A stretch of 20,000 nucleotides of DNA, taken from the NCBI GenBank assembly GCA_001586965.3, contig LUCW03000533.1, positions 32,501-52,500 of the forward strand. The letters are read 5' to 3'. The position numbers and the translations under genes were made by a program. The notes below the pieces were generated by a model, which worked only from the letters and a program-made list of their open reading frames with translations, had not been told where the DNA came from and did no database searches. Below, in pieces: positions 1 to 13,620 of the stretch (its first letter is position 1; every line of letters begins with the position of its first letter). Source of the stretch: Sphaeroforma sirkka. Taxonomy: Eukaryota > Opisthokonta > Ichthyosporea > Ichthyophonida.

Positions 1-188
1 ATCACACAGGTATCCATCAATATAACAGTAGATGGTGAACTTAGTGGGCATTTGGCTGGCTATTGCAATCGTGTTTGTGTAGTGTGCCGCTGTTGTTCGT
101 GTAGATAGGTGATACAATAACCGCATGGCTGAATAGCACACCTGTGCAGTCACACGGTTGTTGTCTTCCTCTACACCATCAACGTTAG

Positions 189-248
189 GCTTCCCCGCGA
201 GCGTCAATGCATGCACGTAGAGAGTCTTGTTCACTGGTGTGGGAGCTG
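189..248 (+). CDS. Possible small exon upstream of the ABCG exons (weak)
   Basis: A 60-bp stretch is bounded by a good acceptor (a pyrimidine-rich run around 160-175, then GTTAG ending at 188) and a strong donor (CTG then GTAAGG from 249). Read in phase 0 it gives 20 codons without a stop, ending SLVWEL. That vaguely resembles the segment before the first membrane helix of ABCG transporters, where a Q..L..R pattern is usual. The match is too short to prove membership, and no exon linking it to the one at 866 was found. The splice signals are seen; the assignment to the ABCG gene is inference. Confidence 0.22.
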
Positions 249-394
249 GTAAGGTGATGTGGTATACATGGGATGCGTGTGTAAAATGTGGGATTGTTGG
301 ATTGTGCGGGTATGAGCCGACATTTCCTTTCTTCCTGTTTGATTTTCAAGTATATGCCATATCCTTTGGTGTGGTGTGCATGCAATCTGTATGT

Positions 395-505
395 ATATTA
401 CGCCAGTGCCTGTACGTGTGCTGTGGGAGGGTAGATAGCATGTCGGTATTACATTAGGCCGGTGCCCGTACGTGTGCTGTGGGAGGGTAGATAGAATGTC
501 GGTAT
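395..505 (+). repeat. Two-copy tandem duplication, about 56 bp
   Basis: Two adjacent copies share the run GTACGTGTGCTGTGGGAGGG followed by TAGATAG and ATGTCGGTAT. The offset is 56 bp and there are only a few differences. The rest of 249-865 shows no convincing coding exon or other structure. It is AT/pyrimidine-rich and is probably intron or upstream sequence of the ABCG gene. Confidence 0.8.
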
Positions 506-865
506 GTCCACTACTGCCGATCCTTAACCCATGTTCTTCGTGACCTTTTTTAATTATTCATTTGTCCCATTTGCTTGACGAATTTCGTCACTGGCTGATT
601 TACTCCTGTACGCACATTTGTTCTATCCCGTTTTGTGTTCCATTGTTTGATGACGTGTCTAATCCGGACCCCACATTTCTGTGTCAGTATTTGGTATCGC
701 GTCTATCCTGAATCCCCTCGTAGTCCTTTTATCAAACAAAGTGTCCTATTGAAATTTCCTATCTCAGCCCCCTTTTTTTTTGGTCGCGGTCCTTGTTTCT
801 GTCCCATATTTCGGCCACCTAATTAATCCGGACTCCTTCTCCCAATCGTCCGCCGGATATCTTAG

Positions 866-4587
<3,722 letters not shown>

Positions 4588-4614
4588 ACTCTTGTAGGAT
4601 TGATATAGTAGACC

Positions 4615-4620
4615 AATAAA
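4615..4620 (+). terminator. Polyadenylation signal AATAAA of the ABCG gene
   Basis: A canonical AATAAA lies 28 nt after the ABCG stop codon, followed by further AATAAT. It fits a very short 3' UTR. Confidence 0.65.
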
Positions 4621-4882
4621 ATAATAGGCATTGACGTATAGTATCAGATATGAAACACATGTTGGTTGGATCACAATAATCTCATACTGATCGTGTGTAC
4701 CTAGCACATCCTCGCCACATTTGCACAAATCTGATTTGCCCCTCTATGGTTGATAGCGAAGTCGCGTTTTTAAAATATAGCATGCAGGCCCTAACATTTT
4801 TCATACGCCTCATTGTATTTATTAAAATTGAAAAATTACCTGACGCTCTGGACGAGCCTGATAAAGTACAGCCACGCTTTGA

Positions 4883-5335
4883 TAGTTCTGAGCCGGCATG
4901 ATACCGGTTGTTGCACTTATATTTAGTGGTCACATTGTCTAGTTTCAATGGTTTTGAGACGCTATGATAACGTTAGTTGTAGTTATATTTAGTGGTCACA
5001 TTGTCTAGGTTTGATGGTTTTGAGCCGCTATGATAACGTTGTACCTATATATAATGATGCTTTGATAACGTTGTACCTATATATAATGATGAACACATTG
5101 TCTAGGTTTAATGGTTTTGAGCCGCTATGATACCGTTAGTTGTAGTTTTATTTATTGGACACTTTGTCCAGGCTCAATAGTTTTGAGCCACTGTGATACC
5201 GTTGTACCTATATATAATAATGGTCACATTGTCTAGGTTCAATGGTTTTGAGCCGCTATCATAATGTTTGTTGTACTTCAATGGCCACACTGTCTAGGTT
5301 TTATGGTTTTGAGCCGGGATGATACCATTTAAAAT
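4883..5335 (+). repeat. Minisatellite of about 65 bp, seven partial or full copies
   Basis: Each unit carries GGTTTTGAGCCGCTATGATA, a CCGTT or ACGTT block, TATATTTAGTGG or TATATATAATGATG, and CACATTGTCTAGGTT. Units recur near 4884, 4951, 5020, 5114, 5184, 5248 and 5307, and one sub-block is doubled at about 5040-5090. The array is intergenic, between the ABCG and RFX genes. The rest of 4621-5676 shows no supported gene. Confidence 0.85.
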
Positions 5336-5676
5336 ACGTTATTGGCCGCATTTTTTTGAGTGCTCGTAATAACTAATAAGTCGAAGGGTTGATCCATGCT
5401 TAAAAATAAACAGCCATAAAAACTCTGTATGATATCAGCCAAACTCGTCTATGTTCGACTTAATTAATCATTTTCATTAGCATTCGGAATTTAGTAGCAA
5501 GTGCGAAACTACCATTCTTTTTAAAAAACGTTCAATACGCACTCCTGATATACACGAATTGAACTCAGCTGTGCAGATAGAAAGTTAACAGATATATCTA
5601 CCCAACTACTGATTTGCTTCTGTTTTTTTTTAAGTCTATAATCGATGCGGTAGCAGTTAGCTTATCGCTTCCATCA

Positions 5677-5719
5677 GGCCAATGAGAAGGCTCTACGTGT
5701 AGGAGAGACGTGATTGGCC
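5677..5719. promoter_or_regulatory. Inverted CCAAT-box pair, possible promoter element
   Basis: GGCCAAT (5677-5683) and its exact reverse complement ATTGGCC (5713-5719) face each other across 29 bp. That spacer contains CTACGTGTAG and a second ACGTG. CCAAT boxes bind NF-Y in many eukaryotes. The element lies about 550 bp before the RFX start codon and could belong to its promoter. The sequence symmetry is seen; function is inference. Confidence 0.4.
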
Positions 5720-6084
5720 AAGAGTCAACTCGCGAAATAAAGTTGGGAAATCTTTATATCAATTATTTGCAACATTTTATTGTCAATGACAGAATATGTT
5801 ATTTTTTAATATTTCAAGGAACAAGAAAGGACCCAAAGTGGAGAGTTATATTGCGACTCGTCTGGAATATAAAATATGTCGGTAATTCACTGTCAAGCAA
5901 GCAGTGCTTTAGTTAAACAATATTTGATGCTATGTGGAATTACAAAATTTATGTAGGCGCACAAAAAAAGATCTTTTTGCTTCTTCCTCTTGTACTTCGA
6001 AATTTGAATGCTTCGTCGTCCCTGCAATATATTACACGGTCACGGCAGATAAGGCCACATTTATGGGTTTGTAACTTATCTTAC

Positions 6085-6103
6085 ACGTTGCCTTCGACAA
6101 CGT
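6085..6103. promoter_or_regulatory. X-box-like palindrome upstream of the RFX gene
   Basis: The 19-bp site ACGTTGCCTTCGACAACGT has perfect 6-bp inverted arms. Read as GTTGCC, a 3-bp gap, then GACAAC, it differs from the RFX X-box consensus (GTNRCC, 0-3 bases, RGYAAC) at one position. It lies about 158 bp before the ATG at 6261, so the encoded RFX protein might bind its own upstream region. Yeast Crt1 and some animal RFX genes are known to autoregulate; here it is inference from the motif. Confidence 0.42.
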
Positions 6104-6260
6104 ACATAAACCGCGCTTCACAGATAGGTAGTGTAAGCACCCTGCAACTAAAACTTGGCCCGGGTGGTCGCGATCGGTGAGGGATCCTGACCACGGACCG
6201 CTTCGGCTTTATACCGATAGGTCATCCCAGATATTAGACACCTATCGCGAATATAACAAA

Positions 6261-9200
6261 ATGAGCGAGATCCATTCCTTACCAGTACTGATAAGTAAAT
6301 TTTCCGGCAGTAACTCGCCTAAGAGTCTGAGTGGTCTTGAAGACATAGGAGGTAGCGTTGATTCATGCTCCCTGGCCAATTCACCCCACGATTCACGCAC
6401 AGTAGCAGATACAAACCCGAACACGAATAGAGAAATAAATTCAAATTCGTACAGTAATCTGAAGAGCAATGCAAAGTCGCCTACGCTTCCAGTGGAAGGC
6501 GATGAGGAGACTGTGAACTTCGGCATTGAGACACTCAACCAGCTATTCAATAGTAGTAGCTCGCGGAGCATTGAAAGTCACCACACACCGCATGAATCAC
6601 GCATGCTGATGTTAGATAGTATGCAACAAATGTGTGAAGAGAACGATATAGGCGATACAGTAGCAAGTACCACTCAGACTCAATCACCTAAAGTGGATCA
6701 TAATAATTTCTTAGGTGTAACCCCTCGTGCACCCAAAGTCACGACGTCAAGTACTTTTCCAATGACCAAAACGGACGAGAACACCGCGACTATCACACCC
6801 AATGGATACAACGATCTCGTATACGATGAGAAAGATGACATAGACAATTGTAGTCAGAGGCTGAGTGCGCTCATTGTAGGTAATGCTTTGTACGACTTTG
6901 AGCTGCCTGAGGGTCCAGAGAGCGGCGCCACCGCAGAAGGAACACTTATAACCAGGGTTACTAGTACAGGCTGGTCGCCTTCTAACAAAAGCGAGAATGT
7001 ATTGACTACACAAGAATCCACACTGTCATTCACCAAGAGCTTCCACTCAGCCCACCCCACGAAAGATACTAAGCACGGCGCCGCAGGTTACACGAGTGAC
7101 AGCAGAGACACACAGCCTAGTAAGTCAGATAGGGAACTTGACTTACAGAATCTGCCCAGTATGCCAGGCTTCAACTTTCAGCAGAGATCCTCAAGTTTCA
7201 GTGGTACATTGTGTTCCTCAGTCGAAAGTCTTGATATGGGCCTGAACATGAATCTTAGTGGTTCGGGTGCCGACTTGCCGGAGAGTTTGGGCAGTTTGGC
7301 TAGCATTCGTGAACTCGAGAGTATGTCTGAGACTGACCTATACCAAACCTTGACGCCCATATGGGGAACAAAGGAGCGCGACCCGTGTGATAACAATGGA
7401 GCAGACAGTGTGAAGAGTGCGACACAGAGCGACAAATACACAGCAATGATTGTGGATGAGAAGGCAAAGCAACAGCGGAGAGTGCTACTAGCACATAGAC
7501 AGAGAGAAGAACTGCGTGCGATAAAAGCCGCCGAGAATAACAATGATAGCACTAGAAATAGCAAGAAGAAGAAGCACAAGAACAAGAATAATATGAAACA
7601 AAAGGCGATCCCAAGTAATGGATTGGATATGTACCAGGATGGCCAGGGTGCAGAAAGTACTACCCATTCGTCCAACAACGGAGACATCTCGGCTATCACT
7701 TCAATGGGATCACTACCTGAACAATTGCTGGCACTACAAACAAAAATTTTGGAGCAAAGTGCGAGTAGAAAAGCGGGCAGAATGCTCGATGCGAACTACT
7801 CTACCCCACCCGCAGACAAGCCGATGTACACTCGGTCTCAAAGCGAACCTCAGCAACAGCATCACGGCCTATACTCGCAGTCCCAGCCCGCACTGTCCTC
7901 GTTGACCGAAGAAAGGGCCAATTCGCACCCGCAATTGGGGGCGAATACAAACATGGGACAACGCAAGCGCGGGAACACAGATGACCTTCGGGGCAGCGTG
8001 ACTAAGGTACACAGAGGTTTCAGTCAGAGTGAGACGGGTGATGTCAGGGAGGCTTTCAGTAGTAGTAGCGGTGGTACTGTGAACAATACTACAGCCATGA
8101 GGAGTTTGGGCGATGACTCTGCGCATGGGCTGCTGATGCGAGCTCATTCAGAATATACGCAACAGCTTACAAGCCGCACACAGCTACAGCAGGCACTGTA
8201 CAATCGTCAGCGTCAGCTACAGCAGTTGCAAGGGAACTCACAGATGGACGACAACGACCCTTCCAACATGTTTCTCTCCAGTAAAGCAGTGGAGGCCGCA
8301 CACAGTGCCGTGGTTAATGGATCAAACTCTGTGCTTGCACGCTCAAGTACTTCCGGTGCCTATGTGCCTACGTTTCAATACGGGCATTCGGATGGTAGCA
8401 TACATTCGCCTAATTATAGCCCGGCGTTGAGTGCTCGTAGTCCTGCGTTGCGTGCGCATAGTTCGGCCCTAAGTGTGAGACAGGGCGAAGAAGAGACCAA
8501 CCCAGATATTGGACACACGTGGCAGCAGATGAACCAGATGCAGGAAGAGCAATTGAAGCAGCTCACGCGAGCACACCAGAAACAACGCAAGCTGGTGGCA
8601 CAGCAACTGCTCAAGCAACACTATGAGACACAGCAGAGTAATATGCTACAGCAGGCAAGCCAGATACAGATGCATAACCAGCACGCAAAAGAACTGCAGC
8701 AGCTACAGGAGCTTCAACGGCAACAGCACGACCTACAGCTACATGTGCAAGACCAAGAGCATCAGTCGTACAGTCGCAGCGGAAGCATTGTAAGTCACGG
8801 GCAGAGTACTGACCAGGGCTACTGCCATATACAGTACAATGAGACACTACCGAAGTCCAGTTGTGCGTCTATAGGTAACAATGAGAAGAAGTTTGATGCG
8901 GCAGAGTACTTGGCTTCCCAGCAGCACAGGCTCAGAGAGAGTCAGACAGGTAGCGCACAGGACAGTGCTGGTAGTAATAGCACAAGCATGCACACTCGAC
9001 AGCCTTCTATCAGCGAAACCCACTCGCCCCCCGCACAAGTCACCTCTTCGCCTAAGACACGCAGAAGGGAGGAGACTGCAACGGATGTGGCAGAAAAGGG
9101 AAAGAAGGCTGCTATGAACGACGAACCTGCCAACCGTACGGTTATAACGTCCTCGTATCCGAACGCGGAAAGCACTGTGGTGAAGTTCTCGGATGTGTAC

Positions 9201-9716
9201 GAGTGGCTGCACATTCACTTTGAGGAGTGCGAGCGTTCATTTACCGTGCCCCGAACGGACCTATACCACATGTACTGCGACCACTGTAGTCAGAAGGATG
9301 TACAGCCGGCATACCAACCCACCGTGGGGAAGGTGATACGTATCGCGTTCCCCGATGTGACTATCAGACGCCTGGGCAATCGCAAGAACTCTAAGTACCA
9401 CTACTGTGGGATCAAGCTGAAGCCAGAGTTTCAACCGTACTACGAGACACTTGTACTGGATATACGTAACAGTCAACGGGCCATGAAGGCAGCCCAAGCA
9501 CGTGAACAGCAACAGATGGGATACGAGCAGCAGCAGCAGCAGCGTGTGCAGAGGGATTTGATTGCAGAGCCGTATTCGGCACAGGGACATACATCCACCG
9601 TGCAGGGAGAGGGTAGTCTGGAGGAGTTCAATTCGTATGCGTACGCTAATGCAAAAGCGGATGCGGATGTCATAAACCAGGAAGGGCTCCAGTACAGTAC
9701 AGCGGGAGATGAATGA
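6261..9716 (+). CDS. RFX: RFX-family winged-helix transcription factor
   Basis: This is an uninterrupted ORF of 1151 codons. The start chosen is the first ATG (6261, context AACAAAATGA). The frame is open back only to a TAG at 6129 and has no earlier ATG. Residues about 972-1056 form an RFX DNA-binding domain. VYEWL opens helix 1, VPRTDLYHMYCDHC follows, then VGKVIRIAFPDV, and the recognition and wing segment RRLGNRKNSKYHYCGIK matches the family's RRLGTRGNSKYHYYGI(R/K). Such proteins bind X-box DNA in the nucleus. The rest is low complexity: Ser-rich to about residue 400; a basic stretch with KKKKHKNKN near 435-445, a possible nuclear signal; Gln-rich coiled-coil-like segments near 633-660 and 753-835; and a short CAG-encoded Gln run after the domain. 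Only about 95 residues follow the domain, so the conserved dimerisation region of animal RFX1-4/6 is not seen. The symbol is family level; the target genes are unknown. Confidence 0.93.
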   Translation: MSEIHSLPVLISKFSGSNSPKSLSGLEDIGGSVDSCSLANSPHDSRTVADTNPNTNREINSNSYSNLKSNAKSPTLPVEGDEETVNFGIETLNQLFNSSSSRSIESHHTPHESRMLMLDSMQQMCEENDIGDTVASTTQTQSPKVDHNNFLGVTPRAPKVTTSSTFPMTKTDENTATITPNGYNDLVYDEKDDIDNCSQRLSALIVGNALYDFELPEGPESGATAEGTLITRVTSTGWSPSNKSENVLTTQESTLSFTKSFHSAHPTKDTKHGAAGYTSDSRDTQPSKSDRELDLQNLPSMPGFNFQQRSSSFSGTLCSSVESLDMGLNMNLSGSGADLPESLGSLASIRELESMSETDLYQTLTPIWGTKERDPCDNNGADSVKSATQSDKYTAMIVDEKAKQQRRVLLAHRQREELRAIKAAENNNDSTRNSKKKKHKNKNNMKQKAIPSNGLDMYQDGQGAESTTHSSNNGDISAITSMGSLPEQLLALQTKILEQSASRKAGRMLDANYSTPPADKPMYTRSQSEPQQQHHGLYSQSQPALSSLTEERANSHPQLGANTNMGQRKRGNTDDLRGSVTKVHRGFSQSETGDVREAFSSSSGGTVNNTTAMRSLGDDSAHGLLMRAHSEYTQQLTSRTQLQQALYNRQRQLQQLQGNSQMDDNDPSNMFLSSKAVEAAHSAVVNGSNSVLARSSTSGAYVPTFQYGHSDGSIHSPNYSPALSARSPALRAHSSALSVRQGEEETNPDIGHTWQQMNQMQEEQLKQLTRAHQKQRKLVAQQLLKQHYETQQSNMLQQASQIQMHNQHAKELQQLQELQRQQHDLQLHVQDQEHQSYSRSGSIVSHGQSTDQGYCHIQYNETLPKSSCASIGNNEKKFDAAEYLASQQHRLRESQTGSAQDSAGSNSTSMHTRQPSISETHSPPAQVTSSPKTRRREETATDVAEKGKKAAMNDEPANRTVITSSYPNAESTVVKFSDVYEWLHIHFEECERSFTVPRTDLYHMYCDHCSQKDVQPAYQPTVGKVIRIAFPDVTIRRLGNRKNSKYHYCGIKLKPEFQPYYETLVLDIRNSQRAMKAAQAREQQQMGYEQQQQQRVQRDLIAEPYSAQGHTSTVQGEGSLEEFNSYAYANAKADADVINQEGLQYSTAGDE

Positions 9717-9770
9717 AGTAAAAGCGCTGGGTCTTTAGACTAGTATACAATAACAACATATAAGCTAAAC

Positions 9771-9776
9771 AATAAA
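9771..9776 (+). terminator. Polyadenylation signal AATAAA of the RFX gene
   Basis: A canonical AATAAA lies 55 nt after the RFX stop codon. No other gene signal is seen between here and the microsatellite at 10133. Confidence 0.65.
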
Positions 9777-10132
9777 CTCCGACTTCTGATTTTTTTATTG
9801 ATCGTACGTACGAGTGATGATTGAGCCTCACACATCGCGTCGTGAGGTATTTCGGAAGTGTTCGATCGTGTTGTAATTGGGTTTGGATGGCTCGGCTATA
9901 ACTAGCACTATTCAATGATCATACGGAGAGAAACTGTAAGATACCCTAAACTTAGAGCCAGAAAATTACGTTCAACGTGTTTATGTAGAAGATATGCACA
10001 AATGCGTCCCCTTTAACCGCTTTAAATTCAAGTAAGAGCTCAGTCATAATGTCTGTACATTACAATGCAGCGAATTAGGTTCACATAAATCTATAATATA
10101 ATACTACATGGTCCTGCAATCAATCAGACTCT

Positions 10133-10178
10133 AATTCTCTCTCTCTCTCTAGATCTATTGTGGTATACAGACAGACAG

Positions 10179-10215
<37 letters not shown>

Positions 10216-10380
10216 AATATATATATAACATACATACATACATACACACATACACACATACACACATACACACAGACACACACACATACACATACACATA
10301 CACACACACAAATATATATATATATATATATCTATCTATCCATCTATCTATCTATAGATAATTGGATAGATAGATAGATA
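10133..10380. repeat. Compound microsatellite ending in a long inverted repeat
   Basis: In order: (CT)n at 10133-10150, (GACA)n, (CA)n, (TA)n, (CATA)n, CACACATA blocks, (TA)n and (TCTA)n. At the right end TATCTATCTATCCA (10329-10342) is the exact reverse complement of TGGATAGATAGATA (10363-10376). The 20-nt loop between them is itself partly palindromic. Open frames here are repeat artefacts. The flanks 9777-10132 and 10381-10666 hold no recognised gene. Confidence 0.95.
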
Positions 10381-10666
10381 GAGAACGAGAGCTAATGCGA
10401 AAGAAAGTCTCTGGAGATAACTCAAGAGTTCTTGAGCTACAGCCGACAAGCCTACAACTCGACATTTTATATTTATCTGGAAGTATGGGAGTCTGGATTT
10501 TGGGTACGAATGGACGAATAATGAACCCAATAGCAAGGTGCTGCTTTGATGGCCATGTTCAGTGTTGGCGTATTCATTTCGTTGCATTGACAACTTGTTG
10601 TGATCAGTCGTCAGTCGTGAATCTTTAGGCCTTTATTTTCTTAATCTATTCATAGAATTGTTCAAG

Positions 10667-12223
10667 TTATGTGTTCCATTTATGTAGAAGGGGTTATGTG
10701 TTCCATTTATGTAGAAGGGGTTATGTGTTCAATTTATGTAGAAGGGGTTATGTGTTCCATTTATGTAGAAGGATTTATGTGTTCCATTTATGTAGAAGGG
10801 GTTATGTGTTCCATTTATGTAGAAGGGGTTATGTGTTCCATTTATGTAGAAGGGGTTATGTGTTCCATTTATGTAGAAGGGGTTATGTGTTCCATTTATG
10901 TAGAAGAAGGGTTATGTGTTCCATTTATGTAGAAGGGGTTATGTGTTCCATTTATGTAGAAGGGGTTATGTGTTCAATTTATGTAGAAGGGTTATGTGTT
11001 CCATTTATGTAGAAGGATTTATGTGTTCCATTTATGTAGAAGGGGTTATGTGTTCCATTTATGTAGAAGGGGTTATGTGTTCCATTTATGTAGAAGGGGT
11101 TATGTGTTCCATTTATGTAGAAGGATTTATGTGTTCCATTTATGTAGAAGGGGTTATGTGTTCCATTTATGTAGAAGGGTTATGTGTTCCATTTATGTAG
11201 AAGGGTTATGTGTTCCATTTATGTAGAAGGGTTATGTGTTCCATTTATGTAGAAGGGTTATGTGTTCCATTTATGTAGAAGGGGTTATGTGTTCCATTTA
11301 TGTAGAAGGGTTATGTGTTCCATTTATGTAGAAGGGGTTATGTGTTCCATTTATGTAGAAGGGGTTATGTGTTCCATTTATGTAGAAGGGGTTATGTGTT
11401 CCATTTATGTAGAAGGATTTATGTGTTCCATTTATGTAGAAGGGGTTATGTGTTCCATTTATGTAGAAGGGTTATGTGTTCCATTTATGTAGAAGGGTTA
11501 TGTGTTCAATTTATGTAGAAGGGTTATGTGTTCCATTTATGTAGAAGGATTTATGTGTTCCATTTATGTAGAAGGGGTTATGTGTTCCATTTATGTAGAA
11601 GGGGTTATGTGTTCCATTTATGTAGAAGGGGTTATGTGTTCCATTTATGTAGAAGGATTTATGTGTTCCATTTATGTAGAAGGGGTTATGTGTTCCATTT
11701 ATGTAGAAGGGGTTATGTGTTCCATTTATGTAGAAGGGTTATGTGTTCCATTTATGTAGAAGGGGTTATGTGTTCCATATATGTAGAAGGATTTATGTGT
11801 TCCATTTATGTAGAAGGGGTTATGTGTTCCATTTATGTAGAAGGATTTATGTGTTCCATTTATGTAGAAGGGTTATGTGTTCCATTTATGTAGAAGGGTT
11901 ATGTGTTCCATTTATGTAGAAGGGTTATGTGTTCAATTTATGTAGAAGAAGGGTTATGTGTTCCATTTATGTAGAAGGATTTATGTGTTCCATTTTTATG
12001 TAGAAGGGGTTATGTGTTCCATTTATGTAGAAGGGGTTATGTGTTCCATTTATGTAGAAGGGGTTATGTGTTCCATTTATGTAGAAGGATTTATGTGTTC
12101 CATTTATGTAGAAGGGGTTATGTGTTCCATTTATGTAGAAGGGGTTATGTGTTCCATTTATGTAGAAGGGGTTATGTGTTCCATTTATGTAGAAGGGGTT
12201 ATGTGTTCCATATATGTAGAAGG
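10667..12223 (+). repeat. 27-bp satellite array, about 58 units
   Basis: The unit core is TATGTGTTCCATTTATG followed by TAGAAGGGGT. Units are 27 bp, or 26 bp when one G is lost, with rarer longer forms (GAAGAAGGG, CATTTTTATG). Base variants (TTCAAT for TTCCAT, GGAT for GGGG, CATATATG) recur in blocks, showing block amplification. In 27-bp runs the plus strand reads a nine-residue MCSIYVEGV repeat and the minus strand PFYINGTHN. The frequent 26-bp units break every frame, so it is treated as non-coding. Confidence 0.95.
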
Positions 12224-12769
12224 ATGTCATGTATTTATGATCGTTTATTGCACGCCAGTCGAAGCCATCACTCGACGACTCGCCCATCGCCCCTTGGCCA
12301 CTTCGCCTGTCGCCAGTGCCTAACTCGCTTTAGATAAAAGTATATTCAAGAAAAGTTTAAATATAAAATATGATGCACTATGAGTCTGTGAAAAGTCTCA
12401 AAGTCAAGTCTCACCTTTTTTTTTTGATTTTCAAAACAAATACCGTTTAAAAAAAAAGGTTTTATATGACCTGAGATCTCAGAGCAGTTCGACTCTCACT
12501 CTTAACTCTTCTTTTTTCTCATACATACCCTTTTTTTTATACCACTGTGTCACCTCACTGACCTGTAGTCCTGTAGGCTGTATTTAAATTTTATCACTGT
12601 CCAGTGTCCAGTTGTCCACTGACTCTAGCTGTAAATGCGGCGTGCAGTACGCATACCTTTGTTATAAAAATTATAAATAAATAATAAATGTATATATCGA
12701 CAACGATCTACAGCTATGTAGTAGATGACGTTTATAACCTTACATATATGTGTGAGCAAGTTTTGGGGG
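12224..12769. other. Single-copy AT-rich spacer with no recognised gene
   Basis: This is the unique sequence between two repeat arrays. It contains a perfect 12-bp palindrome CTGAGATCTCAG (12471-12482). A T-run preceded by CC (about 12415-12425) can pair with an A-run followed by GG (about 12450-12460). A GTTCGACTC motif at about 12488 resembles a pol III B box but has no tRNA fold around it. No exon with matching family sequence was seen. Confidence 0.6.
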
Positions 12770-13620
12770 GAAACATGATCGGTAGATATGTCATACGTTA
12801 ATTATCATACTTTAGAGCATCATCGCAAAGCTTACGAATAAGTGTAGCAACTCTCTTGGGCAATCATGGTCGGTAGAAATTTTATACTAAGATTGTACTT
12901 CTTAGAAATCATCATTGTATATGCATATACGTTTAGCACACCTCTGGGGAAATCATTGTCTGTAGAAACGTCATAGTATTATATAGTTGTTCTTTTTAAG
13001 AGTATCATCGTAAACCTTGCATATGTGTTATCCCATAGCAATCTTTCTTGAAAGCATCATCGTAAACCTTACACATGTGTTTAATATACTAAAGTTATCT
13101 TTTTTGAAAGCATCATCATAAACCTTGCATATAGAAAATTAATACTAAAATTGTACTTCTTAGAAAGCATCATTGTATTTCCATATATAATAACACCTGT
13201 TTCGAAAAACTATGGTCTGCAGAAATTTCATAATATAGTTATTTTTCTTGACAATATCATCGTAAACCTTGCATATGTGTTATACTATAGATCTCTTTTT
13301 CGAAAGCATCATCGTAGACCTTGCGTATGTGTTATACTATAGTTTTCCATCTTGAGAGCATCATAGTAAACCTTGCATATGTGTTATACTATAGTTATCT
13401 TTCTTGAGAGTATCATCGTATACCTTGCATATGCGTTATACTATAGTTTTCCATCTTGAAAGTATCATAGTAAACCTTGCACGTGTGTTATGCTAGTTTT
13501 CTATCTTGAAAGCATCATAGTATTCCACAAATATGTTAAATAACTTTATGGGGCATTGTGGTCTATATAGTTTCATTTATAGTTATTGGCTTGGAAAGTG
13601 TCATTGTTTGCCAATCGTAA
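12770..13620 (+). repeat. Degenerate tandem array, units about 50-110 bp
   Basis: About thirteen units share CATCATCGTAAACCTTGCAT, then ATGTGTTATACTATAG, TTATC or TTTTCCATC, and TTGAAAG or TTGAGAG. The left end has longer, more diverged units that add AATCATGGTCGGTAGAAA-like blocks. The right end is more uniform, at about 53 bp. It is non-coding. From 13621 to 13950 the sequence is unique, with one doubtful minus-strand exon-like stretch noted among the rejected items. Confidence 0.85.

Noticed and set aside
5932-6180. 82-codon ATG-started frame just upstream of the RFX gene, a possible upstream ORF
   Set aside because: No domain or conservation is visible and the transcription start is unknown. 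It counts as an upstream ORF only if the leader extends past 5932.
12480-12500. GTTCGACTC resembling a pol III B box, suggesting a tRNA or SINE
   Set aside because: There is no A box at the right distance, no acceptor or T-stem pairing, and no SINE-like tail or target-site duplication.
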